A stretch of 64,000 bases of DNA, from NCBI GenBank assembly GCA_964023205.1, contig OZ026842.1:33554992-33618991 (forward strand), written 5' to 3'. Below the pieces are notes generated by a model. That model saw only the letters and a list, made by a program, of their open reading frames with translations. It was not told the DNA's origin and ran no database searches. Below are positions 26,401 through 38,456 of this stretch, piece after piece. The translations under genes were made by a program, and so were the position numbers. Origin of the DNA: Lutraria lutraria (Eukaryota > Mollusca > Bivalvia > Venerida > Mactridae). Position 1 is the first letter of the stretch. Each line of letters starts with the position of its first letter.

Positions 26401-26597
26401 CATGTAGAATGTGATTCTGATACATTTCTGAGTGATTGGGTGTTAAAAATTTTGGGGTCGGTGAAAAAACTAAGTTTTCGGCGAAATTTCATACCTATGT
26501 TAAAGTGATTTTTTGCGACTTTTTCCATCCAAAATAGTTTCTAATGCTTATAGAACGTGATTCTGATGCATTTCTGGGCGATTGGGAGTATAAAATT
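23401..26597. repeat. Right arm: 306-bp tandem units in inverse orientation
   Basis: The unit border TTCTAGGCCGCTAGG recurs with CTAGG at 23851, 24157, 24463, 24769, 25075, 25381, 25687, 25993 and 26299, exactly 306 bases apart, then at 26598 (299). Units are nearly identical from 23850 outward and differ by a handful of substitutions (for example GATTCATTTC versus GATACATTTC), while those before 23850 are diverged. Each unit holds the same two-block structure and GC hairpin as the left arm, read from the other strand. Confidence 0.88.
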
Positions 26598-26759
26598 CTA
26601 GGCCGCTAGGCCGCTAGGCCGCCAGGCCGCCAACTTCACGCCGCTAGGCCGCTAGGCCGCCAGGCCGCCATCTTCACGCCGCCAGGCCGCTAGGCCGCTA
26701 GGCCGCCAACTTCACGCCGCCAGGCCGCTAGGCCGCTAGGCCGCCAACTTCACACACAT
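26598..26759. repeat. Right terminal GC-rich minisatellite of the foldback element
   Basis: Four units of 38-39 bp in the orientation GCCGCCAACTTCAC, mirror image of 13187-13414, which has six. The outermost stretch ends AACTTCACACACAT at 26759. Confidence 0.85.
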
Positions 26760-26768
26760 CACATATTC
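26760..26768. repeat. Right 9-bp target-site duplication of the 13.6-kb element
   Basis: CACATATTC, identical to 13178-13186. Confidence 0.85.
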
Positions 26769-27040
26769 GTTATCTTTTAAATGCATCATAGCTTATTCTA
26801 AAGACAGAGAATTGTGCTCATTTTTTGTAAAATATTATCTACAAAATAGATGATTCAGGTAACTTTTTTGAAATGTAAACAGGGTCGTTTAAAATGAAGA
26901 TATTGTGCAAGAGGCTTGTGTGAGCCTAATACAATAAAGGGGTTTGTGAACATTACTCGATGGATACGTGCTGTATTCCATGTTGTCAGTTATTAAAGAA
27001 GCAAATAAGATCTTATTAGTTTTAAAAAAAACTCCAAAAC

Positions 27041-27294
27041 ATTTAAGTCTCATTAGCTTTTTGGGTGTTAAAATTAAAGCAGGTCTAATTTTATCAAGAA
27101 AGATGTCTCATCAGTGAAAATGGCTTTTATTTGCAACAAAAACAATCCGAAATTTTCTTACATGTGGCGAAAGAAAGGCATATAAAATATTGTATTAGAG
27201 CAAATGAAATATATTTCTTACATTTTGCAATAGTTTTATCTATCGTTCTGTATTAATAAATTCAAAAAGCTAACGGGCCTTTAAACAATGGAGA
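27041..27294. mobile_element. MITE family 3, best copy
   Basis: Left end ATTTAAGTCTCATTAGCTTT, right end AAAAAGCTAACGGGCCTTTAA; the two are inverted repeats with few mismatches. No long reading frame. A second copy sits in the foldback core at 18505, and a possible end fragment at 397-416. Target duplication not resolved. Confidence 0.65.
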
Positions 27295-28936
27295 CAAAAG
27301 TCGTTTCTTACCTGCAAATTATATCTACCTCCCACCTACTATTCGATGAATTTAAGATTCACCGAGTCTCGTTTAAATGTGTCACTAAAAACTGAAACAA
27401 TGTCATGAAACAGTTAAATGGTCGTTAAACAGTTTAAAAATGTCCTCAGCCTGTATCCTAATGTTTATAAAGTCGATTTGAAGCCAGTCGTTTCTTATCG
27501 TAAACACAATTTGTATGATACGTGGATTGCTATTCAGAACACAAAATAAACATGGCACACATGTTATCTCTCTAGTTCGTTCGTGTATTTTTACAATTTC
27601 CGATTAGAAATGATGATCAAGGATCTGACATCACACGAAATTTTCAACATAATTTAATTGAAAAATATGCAATGCCACTTAATATGAAATCACAATAAAG
27701 GGAAAAACATAACCAGTTGTATTTATGTGTATGTCATTGGAAGCAGCTGGATGATAATGGGAAAAAAGAAAACATAACTCAATTAAGTTGTAATTGTTTC
27801 GTAATATAATACTTCGTCAGGCAACTAGTATATTGTAGTGAAGGTAAATAGAAGAAAATAAAAAGGGAGATTAAAAAGATTTAAATAAAACTAAAACTAT
27901 TGGATTGTAAAAATAAATCAAATTAGAATGATCAAAAATTATATAAAATTCTAAAAATTAGATAAATAAATTGTAAAATTTTAAACAAAAATATTTATAA
28001 AACATACACAATATTATAGTAAAATATTATTAAATATTAAATAGTGAGCCAAAAGCAATTACACAAACAAAATCGGGATCATTAAGATACAAAATACTAC
28101 TGGCAGAAACTGCAATGAAAGCAAACAATACAAAAATACCAGTAATAACTGATTTATGATATGACATACGCATACAAAGCAGCTCTAAATTTAAAATGAG
28201 AATAATAATATACAAAATAGTGAAATCAATATATGAAAACAGCTGTATGAAATACGACAATTGTATGTGTCTACGAGATGTTTAATGGTTGCATCTTGGA
28301 AACGAATTATGTGTTTACAGTTTTATCATTTCTTTTAGAAAATTCCAGCGAGCAAGTATTGGATATCGGTTGCTTATACACTGAAAAGTTTTTAACGACA
28401 GCAGTAAAATTGATCAGTATTCAGACAATCTTTTTAGTATGACCAAAGCAGCCACATATCAAAGGGAAGTAACTCTAAGCATCTTGCAAACGATTTATAC
28501 GAGTTGTCGTTCTTGTGCAGTTTTAGTTTCACCTCAGTCATTCGCAATACTGTATTTATTACTTACCTGCATAGGTGATTTAGCTAAGAATATCTTATTG
28601 TCATTTATTTTCAATTTAAACAAATTATTACTCACTAAATATGTAAATAATGTTAGATAGTTTTCATTCAGTACCGTCAGCAAACTTGTTTGATCACCGG
28701 TACGCTACCGACGTATATTTTACAAGGAGCATAAATTTATGCGTGATGGTAAAAACATATACGTCTAAGTGTTTTCTTAGATTCGACAGAAACAACTAAA
28801 ATAATACTAAAAGGATGAGGTGTTTGTACTATAAAGGGGGTTGTGATGTTTATGACTGCAGTAGAATGACAGTCAAATCTGACTCAACATCAATCATAAT
28901 ACAGGTGACTTACAAAATGTCATCCATTTAGTAAAT

Positions 28937-29105
28937 TTGATGAAACAGTCAAACCTGTGAACAAAGGCCACCCTTAGGAAAGAAATAGTGTGACCTTTAT
29001 TGATAAGTGACCTTTAATTGTGTAGGTCATTTATCTTAAATAATCATTGACGGTATTTTAAAAAATGATCTTTATTCACACAATGACCACTAATACCGTA
29101 CCAAA
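28937..29105. mobile_element. MITE family 1, copy b
   Basis: Begins ACAGTCAAACCTGTGAACAA and carries the family phrase GTGACCTTTATTGATAAGTG and the AATAATCATTGACGG core. The right terminal repeat is lost. A further left end in reverse (TTTGTTCACAGGAGGTCTGA) at about 29218 may be part of the same or a second copy. Confidence 0.6.
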
Positions 29106-32100
29106 AAAACCACCTACATGTATATTGTCAAACAGGAGTTCCCGTCGGTTTCTGAGTAAACACCTCTTATGATTAGTGAGTGACAATATAAAAATTACCA
29201 TTTAGTCTGTTTGCTAGTCTTTGTTCACAGGAGGTCTGATTGTATTGATATCTTTTAGGACTGAAGTAAAATAAGATTTAAAACCCAACTTTGAACTATC
29301 CTTCATTTACTGTGCATCTGTCTGAGCTTTTAGTATTTGTTCAGAAAAAAAACAGCAAACAGTTTGCAAAATTCTTTAATGTCATGTTGGATAAAAAGAC
29401 GATTTATTGGAAGGCTTTATTGAATTAAGTAATTTTTCAACAGCACATCTCTACTTCTCTCAAACATGTTTCTATGAATTGAATAGTAGAACTATTCCCT
29501 GAAGACCAATGCTAGAGGAGTACAAATATTGACAGCCAGCGTCTCGTTCTAAGATAAATTGCCTTTCTGGTGTATCATCTCAGTATATACAGTCGAAACT
29601 GTATTCTAAGTCCACTATTAGGAGAGTAGTAGGAAAATTGGCTTTATGCATCGGTTGGTTATCATTCGAAGATTTAATTGTAACGGTAACTTTCTTATAC
29701 GTTGCTCCTTTTGGTTTTGATCGGTGAATTTAAAAATCAGAATAAACACATCCAAATTTATGAGAAAACACCCGCATTTCTAAACCAATTTGTTCTTAAA
29801 ATAAACCCAGTGCTTGCAGAATATTGTCCTTTTGTAATGATCCTCATTCATCTTACAATGCGATTAAGGTTCCAAATCTCTTGTGAGCAATTCAATCAAC
29901 AGACTTGGTCCTTGGCTTAAACATAATGAAAGGAAATAGAATTAATCACAACAGTGACTTTTAATCAAGACGAAAATTACTTTTAAGACACCATTCTCAA
30001 TGAAATTATTTTAACAGACTAAAGGTCATGTTTGACAATGGTTTACTGTAGAAGCAGTCGATGCATTTTTTCTCTTCTAATAATGTTGAGAAAACAGTTC
30101 GACCAATGGATATTAATCGTATATGTGTATTTGTTTTCTTGATAATTTTTTTTTCGTTGACTTTGGCTATTGTTGCAGACAAACGGCCTTCGATTTTATA
30201 CCGTCATTCATTTTGTGACACAAACTGGTAAACTTACAATTTTCCCTCAATTTCTCGGTTGATATCCCCGGTGGAATAAACTTCCGCCTTACAAATATTA
30301 TAGAACATGTATTTGTAACATATTGAACGCTGTCTTGTTTAAGTGTAAACTAGCATTCAAATTTCATATCAGGCGGGGAAAATATTACCTTGTTTATAGT
30401 TACTTTAGGGTCGGTATGGATCGATTTTTTCCTTTTCTGTTCTTTTTCCTTAACATTTCTTTGTCAGATTACGTGGCTTGACTCATCCCCAAATACTTTC
30501 GTACTTGGCATAGTGCCGCTAGAAATGTTAGACTTATTGCCAAAAAGGTCGATATGGTAACCATAAACACGACTATAATATTTCTGTTATCAGTCACTTG
30601 ATTGTGTTAGGCATTGAAGCATGAACGGTTTGAGAATTTCTGGACCCTGGAGACTGCATATAAATTCAAGACCTGTCACATTTTGTGTTTCTAAAACATA
30701 TATGCTGCGTCATGAAATATAACAGCGTGTGAAATTCGAGTCTCTGGAGGCGAATGCATTTGATTATTTACTCGATTATAAAATCGATTTCACCATTTTC
30801 GCATGTGAAATTAAATAGAATTTCTTCAAGTACGATGTCTGGGGAAAATTTAGATTGATCATACTTTGTCTTGTTTTCGATTCTATGGCGATGGATAAAT
30901 TGTGTTTTCAAATACCGGGGTGATCCTTCAATGAAATACTTTTAAAGACCACAAAAGGGAAATAACTTAATTGGATTTTCATCTTAAAGAAGTTTGATAT
31001 CAGATCAGTCTCCAAGGTTTAAAGATCTCTGTAGAAGAGTCTCCAAGCTTATATCCTAATTTCTTTATTACATTTATTTCACAGAAGCCGCCGTTCTGAC
31101 GAAGGTGGATCTATATGAAATCTGGACTGAATTCGGCAGAATTGTGAATAATGCAACGTTGGGATTTTTACACATCACATAAAAAAACAGGACGTCTAGC
31201 CAGTGGATGTAGCTGCAATGGTACAATTAGTCTGTAGTTTAAGTATTAGTTTGGGTGCTACGCTACTTCACAGATAATTCTCCTCTTTGATAGCATTTTT
31301 TAAATATAAGAATAGTAGACCATACTTATAAAGAATACGTCTTTTATCAACCTATTACATTTATTTGGTACCAGTAGCAACAAGTAAAAGACCGAAATAA
31401 ATACTATAGCAATTAGATCAATTTGTGTATCTGACATTCCTCCCTCCAGTTAGAAAGAGCAAGAAAGTGTGCACAATAAACAGATAAGTCTAAACATCAG
31501 TTTCGATATGTCACAATCTGTTCTGTCAAAACAAGATATTCAGCTTATCCTGAGATATTTTACTTATTCCGATTGGTTATTGTTATTTATTGGCGGATTT
31601 CTCAACAAATGATACTAGTATATCAGTGATTTATTGACAATGTGTTTTATTTCTGTCTGGTACGACAAAGATGAATGCGGTATAATAATGATCTAGAGGC
31701 GGCAATACGTTTCAATCATTCTAGTTACATTTACTTGAACACGATCGAGCAGTAAGTCACATACGTAACTTCCAATCTCATACAGTGTTTGCGTCACGTG
31801 GACTGTTTTGGATACTTAATTGTTCTATTTAACAATTTCCGTTCTTGATGTATGGAAAGTAGCCCGTGAAACAGCTGTAAGGAGTGAACTATTCCTCTCG
31901 TGCGTGTTGTAATTGTAGCTGTAAATATAAATTATTGTCGTCTTTTATTATTTTTATTAGAATATAATTGCGTGTTAATTTTAAGGATGCACATAAATAT
32001 GCAATGAAATTAATTTGGCTTGAAATTGTTCTTGTCTGTTTTTTAATTTCGATTATAATTGTTGACTTAAATTCTACAAGGAAAATATACTCGTAAGTGT

Positions 32101-32373
32101 CAGATAACTAAATAGAATGTAGTCGTGTAGTAAACATTCAACTAATGTCAATGTATGACATTGTACATGTACACTCAGTATTTAAACAAACGCAACATCC
32201 AGTCTTACCAACATAAAACACATTAAAGAATGCATGCAATACGCTTTAATTGAAACAATATCACATGGTACTCAGTAAAAATATGACTCATGTTGTTCTA
32301 TTACTTTACAATGTTGATAAACACTGAAGACCTTATGATTCGCTACGGAATGCTGTATGTTGCAATGTTTGTA

Positions 32374-32381
32374 TTACACAC
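32374..32381. repeat. Left 8-bp target-site duplication
   Basis: TTACACAC precedes the left end of the 1125-bp palindromic element and recurs at 33507-33514. Confidence 0.8.
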
Positions 32382-33506
32382 CAAAGGGGTTTGTCACGAA
32401 AAAAAAAACTTCCGTGTTATTGCAATGCAGTACAAAATATTTAACTCATATATAGTGCAACGTGTGGACAACTCAACACGCTAACAGAAAATGTATACTT
32501 TTACTACCTTTAAAGATATTTTTAACTCGCCATTGAAGATTTTTCACTCGAAAAATGGTCAAATTGTACAAAACGACACACTGTCGTAAAATCACAGCGT
32601 GTACAAATCTATAGCGAAACTGATAAATTACATGTAAAACTTCATTGAATGAGTCATTATTCATAACCAAACATGATGTTTATATCATATATGGTATAAT
32701 TTACTAATTGCTAATGATTTCACATCTCGGGATGCACTTTTAATGAAGAATTTACGATTTTGTTCACTTCGTCGTTTTCTTTATTTTGCTTCCTTGATAG
32801 GTCACGTGACAATCGCTATACTCGTGATGAAAGCTTTATTCTGATAGGATGAGCGATACTGTGTGGTATTTTTAGGTATGGTTCCCAATTGTGTAGTGAA
32901 AAGGATAGAGTGCACAGGGTACAAGTAAATTGTAAACAAATACCACAGAGTATCGCTCATGCAATCAGATTTAAGCTTTCATCACGAGTTAGGCGATTGT
33001 CATATGACCCGTCATGAAATAAACTTCGAGAAGCCAGCTAATTGAACAAAAAATACGCAAATTCTTCGCTAATAGAGCTTTCCGAGATGCGAAATCATTG
33101 GCAGTTAGTATATTATAGTGTTTTATCATGAATTAAGGCCCATTCTAAGAAGTTGTGTCAGTAATTTAACATTTCCACTCTGTACGTATATACCGATATA
33201 CACGCTGCGATTTTACGACAGTGTGTCGTTTTGTAAAATTTGACCATTTTTCGAGTGAAAAATCTTCAATGGCGAGTTAAAAATATCTTTAAAGGTAGTA
33301 AAAGTATACATTTTCTGTTAGCGTGTTGAGTTGTCCACACGTTGCACTATATATGAGTTAAATATTTTGTACTGCATTGCAATAACACGGAAGTTTATAA
33401 CACGCGTTGGAAAATTCGAATGGTCGAAGTTCTTTCCCTTCTATATATATATGGGTTGCATGGAAAAAAAATTTCTTTTGATTTTTTTTCGTGACAAACC
33501 CCTTTG
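32382..33506. mobile_element. 1125-bp palindromic (foldback) element
   Basis: Left end CAAAGGGGTTTGTCACG and right end CGTGACAAACCCCTTTG are perfect inverted repeats, flanked by TTACACAC on both sides. Inverted pairing continues inward for most of the length: for example GTGGACAACTCAACACGC near 32463 faces GCGTGTTGAGTTGTCCAC near 33321, and CATCACGAG near 32975 faces CTCGTGATG near 32822. The right arm has a small unpaired insertion near 33400-33470. No long reading frame. An 8-bp duplication is typical of hAT elements, though the terminal repeat is not diagnostic. Non-autonomous; mobilised by some unseen transposase (inference). Confidence 0.82.
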
Positions 33507-33514
33507 TTACACAC
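33507..33514. repeat. Right 8-bp target-site duplication
   Basis: TTACACAC, identical to 32374-32381. Confidence 0.8.
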
Positions 33515-35901
33515 ATTACAAAAAAAATGCGTTTTGAATATACATGACTTATATGATGTTTCTGTTAACTATTATATCAGTTTTATGTTGTTTTAATTTC
33601 GTTAGTTTTGTACACAAACTGATGATCCGTCTCTTCGGGCCGCGCCCATGGATTGCACGTGTTGTTTATGTCATCGGTTCACTCACAAGTGATTCCATTG
33701 TACATGATTAGCCATCGAAATCCGCCCGCACGTTCTCTACCATTACAATGATTGCAAAAGGCGCTCTGTGTGAAACCTATAAAATTTCACAATTCAAAGC
33801 AATTCTCGTACTTATATTCTATATTGATCCTGGATCAGACATATTTATGTTCCCTGACTAACCTTATAGATATACTTCTACATGATATACAAACATGTGC
33901 AAGACGGATGTAAATAGCAAATACAAGCAATAAATTGCTTCGTGATATATTAATTGCTATAATTTTGAAACAATTTAAATGGATTTTCCAGATGTAGAAA
34001 AATTAACAATAAATGTGTAGCCCAGTGCTATTAAAATTACGTCAGTATGAATTCAGCTCTTATTTACCGCAAATCGTAGTTATATTCACAATAAGGACAT
34101 CATTTATATTGATAACTGTACCATACATGAGAAACATGGATATTTCTGTTAGTTTATGTTATCTAGGTCAAATAGGGGCCACCTGCGAACAACGACCTTC
34201 ACCCAGTGACCAGTACATTTATTTGATATAGAAAGTCTAGAAGCCGCTAATAAAAATGTCATTTGTCCCTAAAGACCAAAATTCGGTCAGTTAGATTTTG
34301 ACTCTCGGTATCCACGGCTTATCTGCAACTCCTCATAGAACTGGAGCACAGACTCACAGTATGCAATAAACGAAAATAGGTTCGTTTAAAATAAGGCTGT
34401 CCACAAAAAGATGTTAGTTTGCTGTCATACGAGACAAACTATTAACAATGGGTATGATAGATAGATAGAAATATATATATATAGGCATTATGTTTGGTAA
34501 AAGTGTATACTTGAACTGAAAAATAGAATAAAGAACAAATCGACGAAATATTTTTTAGTCGGTCGCATTACTACAAACCAAACATTTTTTAAGATGACCT
34601 TTACAGGCAAAAACAATATTATTACACATTCACGTTATTAGAATAGATATACTGAGAAATTTATTTCAGAGAATACAATCACACGGAAAGTATAATGTCA
34701 ATACAAATGTATATGTATTTGAACATTAAATTCATAAAAATAAAACTCGTAGTTATATTAGTTTTTTATTTATATCTTCAATTTTCGATATAAAGATAGA
34801 TTCAATTCTTTCGTTCATTACTTTTAATGCTCATTTTTACCATGGACTTAAAAATAACAAATTAAACCTTCAGTTCTAGACGGAAAGAGTCTTGAACACT
34901 AAAAACGACAACAGTTTTTTATCACATGTCAGTACTTAAAGTTTCAAGTGTTTTTTTTGGTTGTTGTTGTTTTTTTGTAAGAGTATGAAGGCGTGTGTTT
35001 TTTACCCACGATAATGTATTACCTGCATGTTGTAAAACCATGTAGATATACGTAAAAAAAGATTATAAATGATTGATCATGATGATTTTTATGACATACC
35101 TCTAAATGATTTGAGTTTGTTTATTTTGTAAATATGGTGTGGTTACAATGAATCCAGTTTTTTCCTGGTTGCGTGTGTAAGTTTTGAATCATCTCGGCCA
35201 TTAAATACTTACATTGTCGGTTGATGGCTCTTATAATTTGCGGTTAATGAAAAGTTTGCATGTTTGCTTGTATTACGAAATAATTATATGCTATCACAGT
35301 CGTCCGTGTTTTTTTATTGTATTTTTTATTTATGTTTATTTGTTATGCTGATATGACTTTTATATTTTACAATGTACTTTTATTTAATGTCATGTCGCGA
35401 CATGTTTTCCGAGTGGATTGGATAAATGATACATCACGTAGTTAGAATTTATTTATTTCACCCTAACCACCAGACCATTGAGTCAAACTACATGGCATTA
35501 CTAGCTAACAATCAAGTAAATGATCATACCACACCTAGTGTACGTTATGACCCTTTTCTTCACAACATGTATACATACTATACTGACTAACGAACATAAA
35601 CCTGTGAATTCCGCTAATTATTATATCTATATATAGAAGTCTGAGTCTTCCATCTATACAGCATGGTGAGTTTAATGATTAGAACAATGCAGGGGGTGTT
35701 AATGAAATGCCCCAAAAAGTCTAATTGTAATAATTACTGCAAATGAACAGCGAGTAAGTATTGATATTTGTACTGAAGTTTTTATGATGGTAGTGTAGAC
35801 GATATTGTGAAGGAGTTTTTCACTCGTAGTGGAGATATCGTAAGAAGATTTTATCTTCTAGGTCTTCGTAGGTTGGCCAAAATGTTATCTTTTTAAAGGG
35901 A

Positions 35902-35967
35902 ATGGTGATGATGATGATGATGATGACGGTCTAAATATGGTTTGTGAGAACAGCGATGATGATAATG

Positions 35968-35999
<32 letters not shown>

Positions 36000-36020
36000 G
36001 GTGATGATGATGATGATGAT
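35902..36020. repeat. Trinucleotide microsatellite (GAT/GTT/GGT)
   Basis: Runs of GAT, GTT and GGT follow each other. They create apparent proteins of poly-Asp/Val/Gly on one strand and poly-Ser/Pro/Thr on the other, which are artefacts of the repeat. Confidence 0.85.
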
Positions 36021-38005
36021 GGTGGTGATGACCTTAATGGTGGCGATGGAGGTGCTAAGAGGGTAGTGATGATGAAAATCACTAAAATGATGTCGCTGAT
36101 GATGACGATCGTGTTGGTTCTGGCGGTTTTGCTACGATTATACAATAATGATTGATTTAAAAAAGACAATAATAAAAACGGTGATAATGACTGTGTGATG
36201 CAGTATGAATCATACAAATACAAACTTCTGTCAAGTATTTCTGATACAATGAAATATCGATCAATATAAAAATACACATTTGATAATATACAACAGTCAT
36301 GGTGTAATTTTCATGATTGATGTATTTGTCCTAGAACTCTCCAGAAAAACAATTAGCTCACTATTAAATTGCACCAAAGACTGACAGACACCCGGTGAAT
36401 CGTGGACGTCAGATGTTGACATTAAACACAAACACTTTCAGAGGAGTAAGCAAAGTTCAATGGATGCTTTCCAGAGTATGGTAACGTTACATTGCTTGTG
36501 TAATTTCACGCATGCCAAGAAAAAGAGAATTGGATGATTGATAGACATTTATTTTATGCGGAGTCAAATGTCTGGCTTTTGTTCTGAAGACAACATGGTC
36601 AATATTTCATGATCTTTCACTTAGCTTGGTCTGCAATGACACCCAACTGTTGACGGCTAGTACGTGAAACCTTCAAGATTCCAAGTCAAATGACTATACT
36701 CACCAAAATTGCTAAGTTACCACCTGTATTTTTCCGTATCATTACTTATCTATGGGTAAGTGCCTTAAGGACACACTGGCCTGACAGTTTCTTTCAGTTT
36801 TCTCATAGGCATAATAGGCAAAATGAAAACGTAAGAACAGATTTTTAAAAAACTTTGCATGATCATAGCATATGAAAATAGAAACATTTTAAGTGAAGAA
36901 AATAGGGATCGCGGTGCTCGTTTTTTTTAGTTGTCTGCCCTTGAATGTGTTTCCTTTTTGGGGGGTTACTAAACCATTTAGTCTAGTATTAGTATGGTCG
37001 TCTTCTCATTCACAAATATCGCCAGTACCAGTACATTCATTGTTTAGTACTGTGTACCAAGGCTGTTGCAACTTGAGTACAGACTGAGGGCTACCAATTA
37101 TATGATGTTTTGTTTGCTCGATATTCTGTTGCTGTGTTGTTTTTCCTTGACTGGCGTCGTTTGTAACAGATCCTTTGATGTTGTATAACTTTTGGATTTA
37201 ATTACAAAACATGAAAAAAACGGATTTTCTATTTGAACTGTACTTTATTTTGTTATATTTTATATGTGTTTGTATATACACAATCATAAAGGAAGAGAAA
37301 AAAATCACACATACTTTGAGAAAGTTATAAAATAACACACTTTTTTAAAAGAACAATTAGCATCACGTGATTTTATACCAACTTTTATCGAATCATTAAC
37401 TTCTTTTTGAGCTTCTAAATCTACCTATGTGCGCCACACAGGAATGTTTTATTACATGGTTTTCTTAATTATTTTTTAAAAAGAACACAGAGATAGCTTC
37501 GATTTTATAAGACAAAAAGCCAACATTTTACTGATCATAATGAATGCTCTTAAATAATAAATATGACAACACACGTTATATAGATAGGGCTATTTATGGA
37601 CCTAGAAAACACATGCATTCCTATAATCGTATCCGTGTGTTGTCGTGTAATTCAACATACGGGTGAGTCTGGACGCTGTTCTGTGACGAACACTATCCTT
37701 ATTATACAGTTCGTTGCTCTAAAAGCGCTGATTAAGAACAGAACAGAACATTAAGATGTCGGTCCTGCCCATAAAAAACGAACAAAATCCTGAAATGGGT
37801 TCAGAAATACTTCGATATTGCAACCCTCTCAGGAGAAAATGTCTCAGTCCTAATATTGTTTCGTTTATAAGCTGAAAGGCGCAAGGCATAATGAATACCC
37901 AACTGAGATATTGTGGTCGTTTGGATAAGATGGACTTGATATATAAGTGATCTCCGTGTGAGGTTAGCAGTACGTCTTATTAAGAATATTTGAAAAATAG
38001 GCATA

Positions 38006-38177
38006 CAGACAAACATGTGAACAAAGTCCATCCTTAGGAAATCGTGGCCTTTATTGACAGGTGGTCTTTACTCCGGGGTCATTTGTTCTAAATGATCAGT
38101 GACGATTTTTAAAGAATTGGCCTTTATTCACAGGGTGATCTTCATTAAGAGGTGGCCGCTAACACAGGTTTGACTGT
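38006..38177. mobile_element. MITE family 1, copy c
   Basis: Left end ACAGACAAACATGTGAACAA, right end CTAACACAGGTTTGACTGT; these are inverted repeats with a few mismatches. TA lies on each outer side (GCATA-CAG and CTGTA-TATTC), as left by Tc1/mariner-type insertion (inference). Interior has GTGGCCTTTATTGACAGGTG repeats. Confidence 0.7.
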
Positions 38178-38305
38178 ATATTCAAATCGCATACAGGTAC
38201 ATTACCATTTTTAGGTTAACAATACAAATGTACGTCTAATTAAGTAATTATCTAAACCTATAAAGACGTTAACTGAAGGGTTACGTCAACATCTAGTTCC
38301 ATGGA

Positions 38306-38456
38306 AGTTTATTGACAGTCAAACCTGAGAACAAAGGCCACCCTTGGGAAAGATATCATGTGGTCTTTATTGACAGGTGGCCTTTGTTCGGAGGTCATTT
38401 TGTTGTAAATTATTCACAGGTTGGTCTTTATTTGCTAGCTCAGGTTTGACTATATC
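38306..38456. mobile_element. MITE family 1, copy d
   Basis: Left end GACAGTCAAACCTGAGAAC, right end GCTCAGGTTTGACTATA. Shorter than copy c by a deletion in the middle. It lies only about 130 bp from copy c in the same orientation. Confidence 0.7.

Larger units (their letters stand above)
13187..26759. mobile_element. 13.57-kb foldback-type transposable element with tandem-repeat arms
   Basis: The two ends are exact reverse complements: the first 50 or so bases, starting ATGTGTGTGAAGTTGGCGG, are the same at 13187 going right and at 26759 going left. Both sides are flanked by the same nine bases, CACATATTC. Inside each end are GC-rich 38-39-bp minisatellite units, then an array of 306-bp units, then an inverted unique stretch (left about 15530-15745, right about 23150-23360). 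The arms differ in length (about 2.6 kb left, 3.6-3.9 kb right). Long inverted arms made of internal tandem repeats, with a 9-bp duplication, is the architecture of Drosophila FB foldback elements; Mutator-like elements also leave about 9 bp. No transposase reading frame is visible in the core, so this copy is probably non-autonomous. Superfamily is inference; the element boundaries are direct observation. Confidence 0.87.
26769..32373. other. Intergenic or intronic, no recognised gene
   Basis: No reading frame resembles a protein family. Contains a MITE family 3 copy (27041-27294), an AT-rich low-complexity block (27830-28030), a worn dispersed repeat near 28440-28560 related to 9155-9230, and a MITE family 1 copy (28937-29105) with a fragment in the other orientation near 29217-29245. 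If the methyltransferase paralog 2 has an upstream exon, it would lie here or within the foldback core; I could not place it. Confidence 0.45.

Noticed and set aside
32382..33506. Palindrome as an assembly artefact
   Set aside because: Precise end repeats and a flanking 8-bp duplication, plus diverged arms, indicate a real insertion.
35885..36277. A 130-codon frame and an overlapping opposite frame rich in Ser/Pro/Thr or Asp/Val/Gly
   Set aside because: Both arise from the GAT/GTT/GGT microsatellite.
36893..37087. Frame with an apparent signal peptide
   Set aside because: It starts at GTG rather than ATG and has no supporting splice sites or signals.
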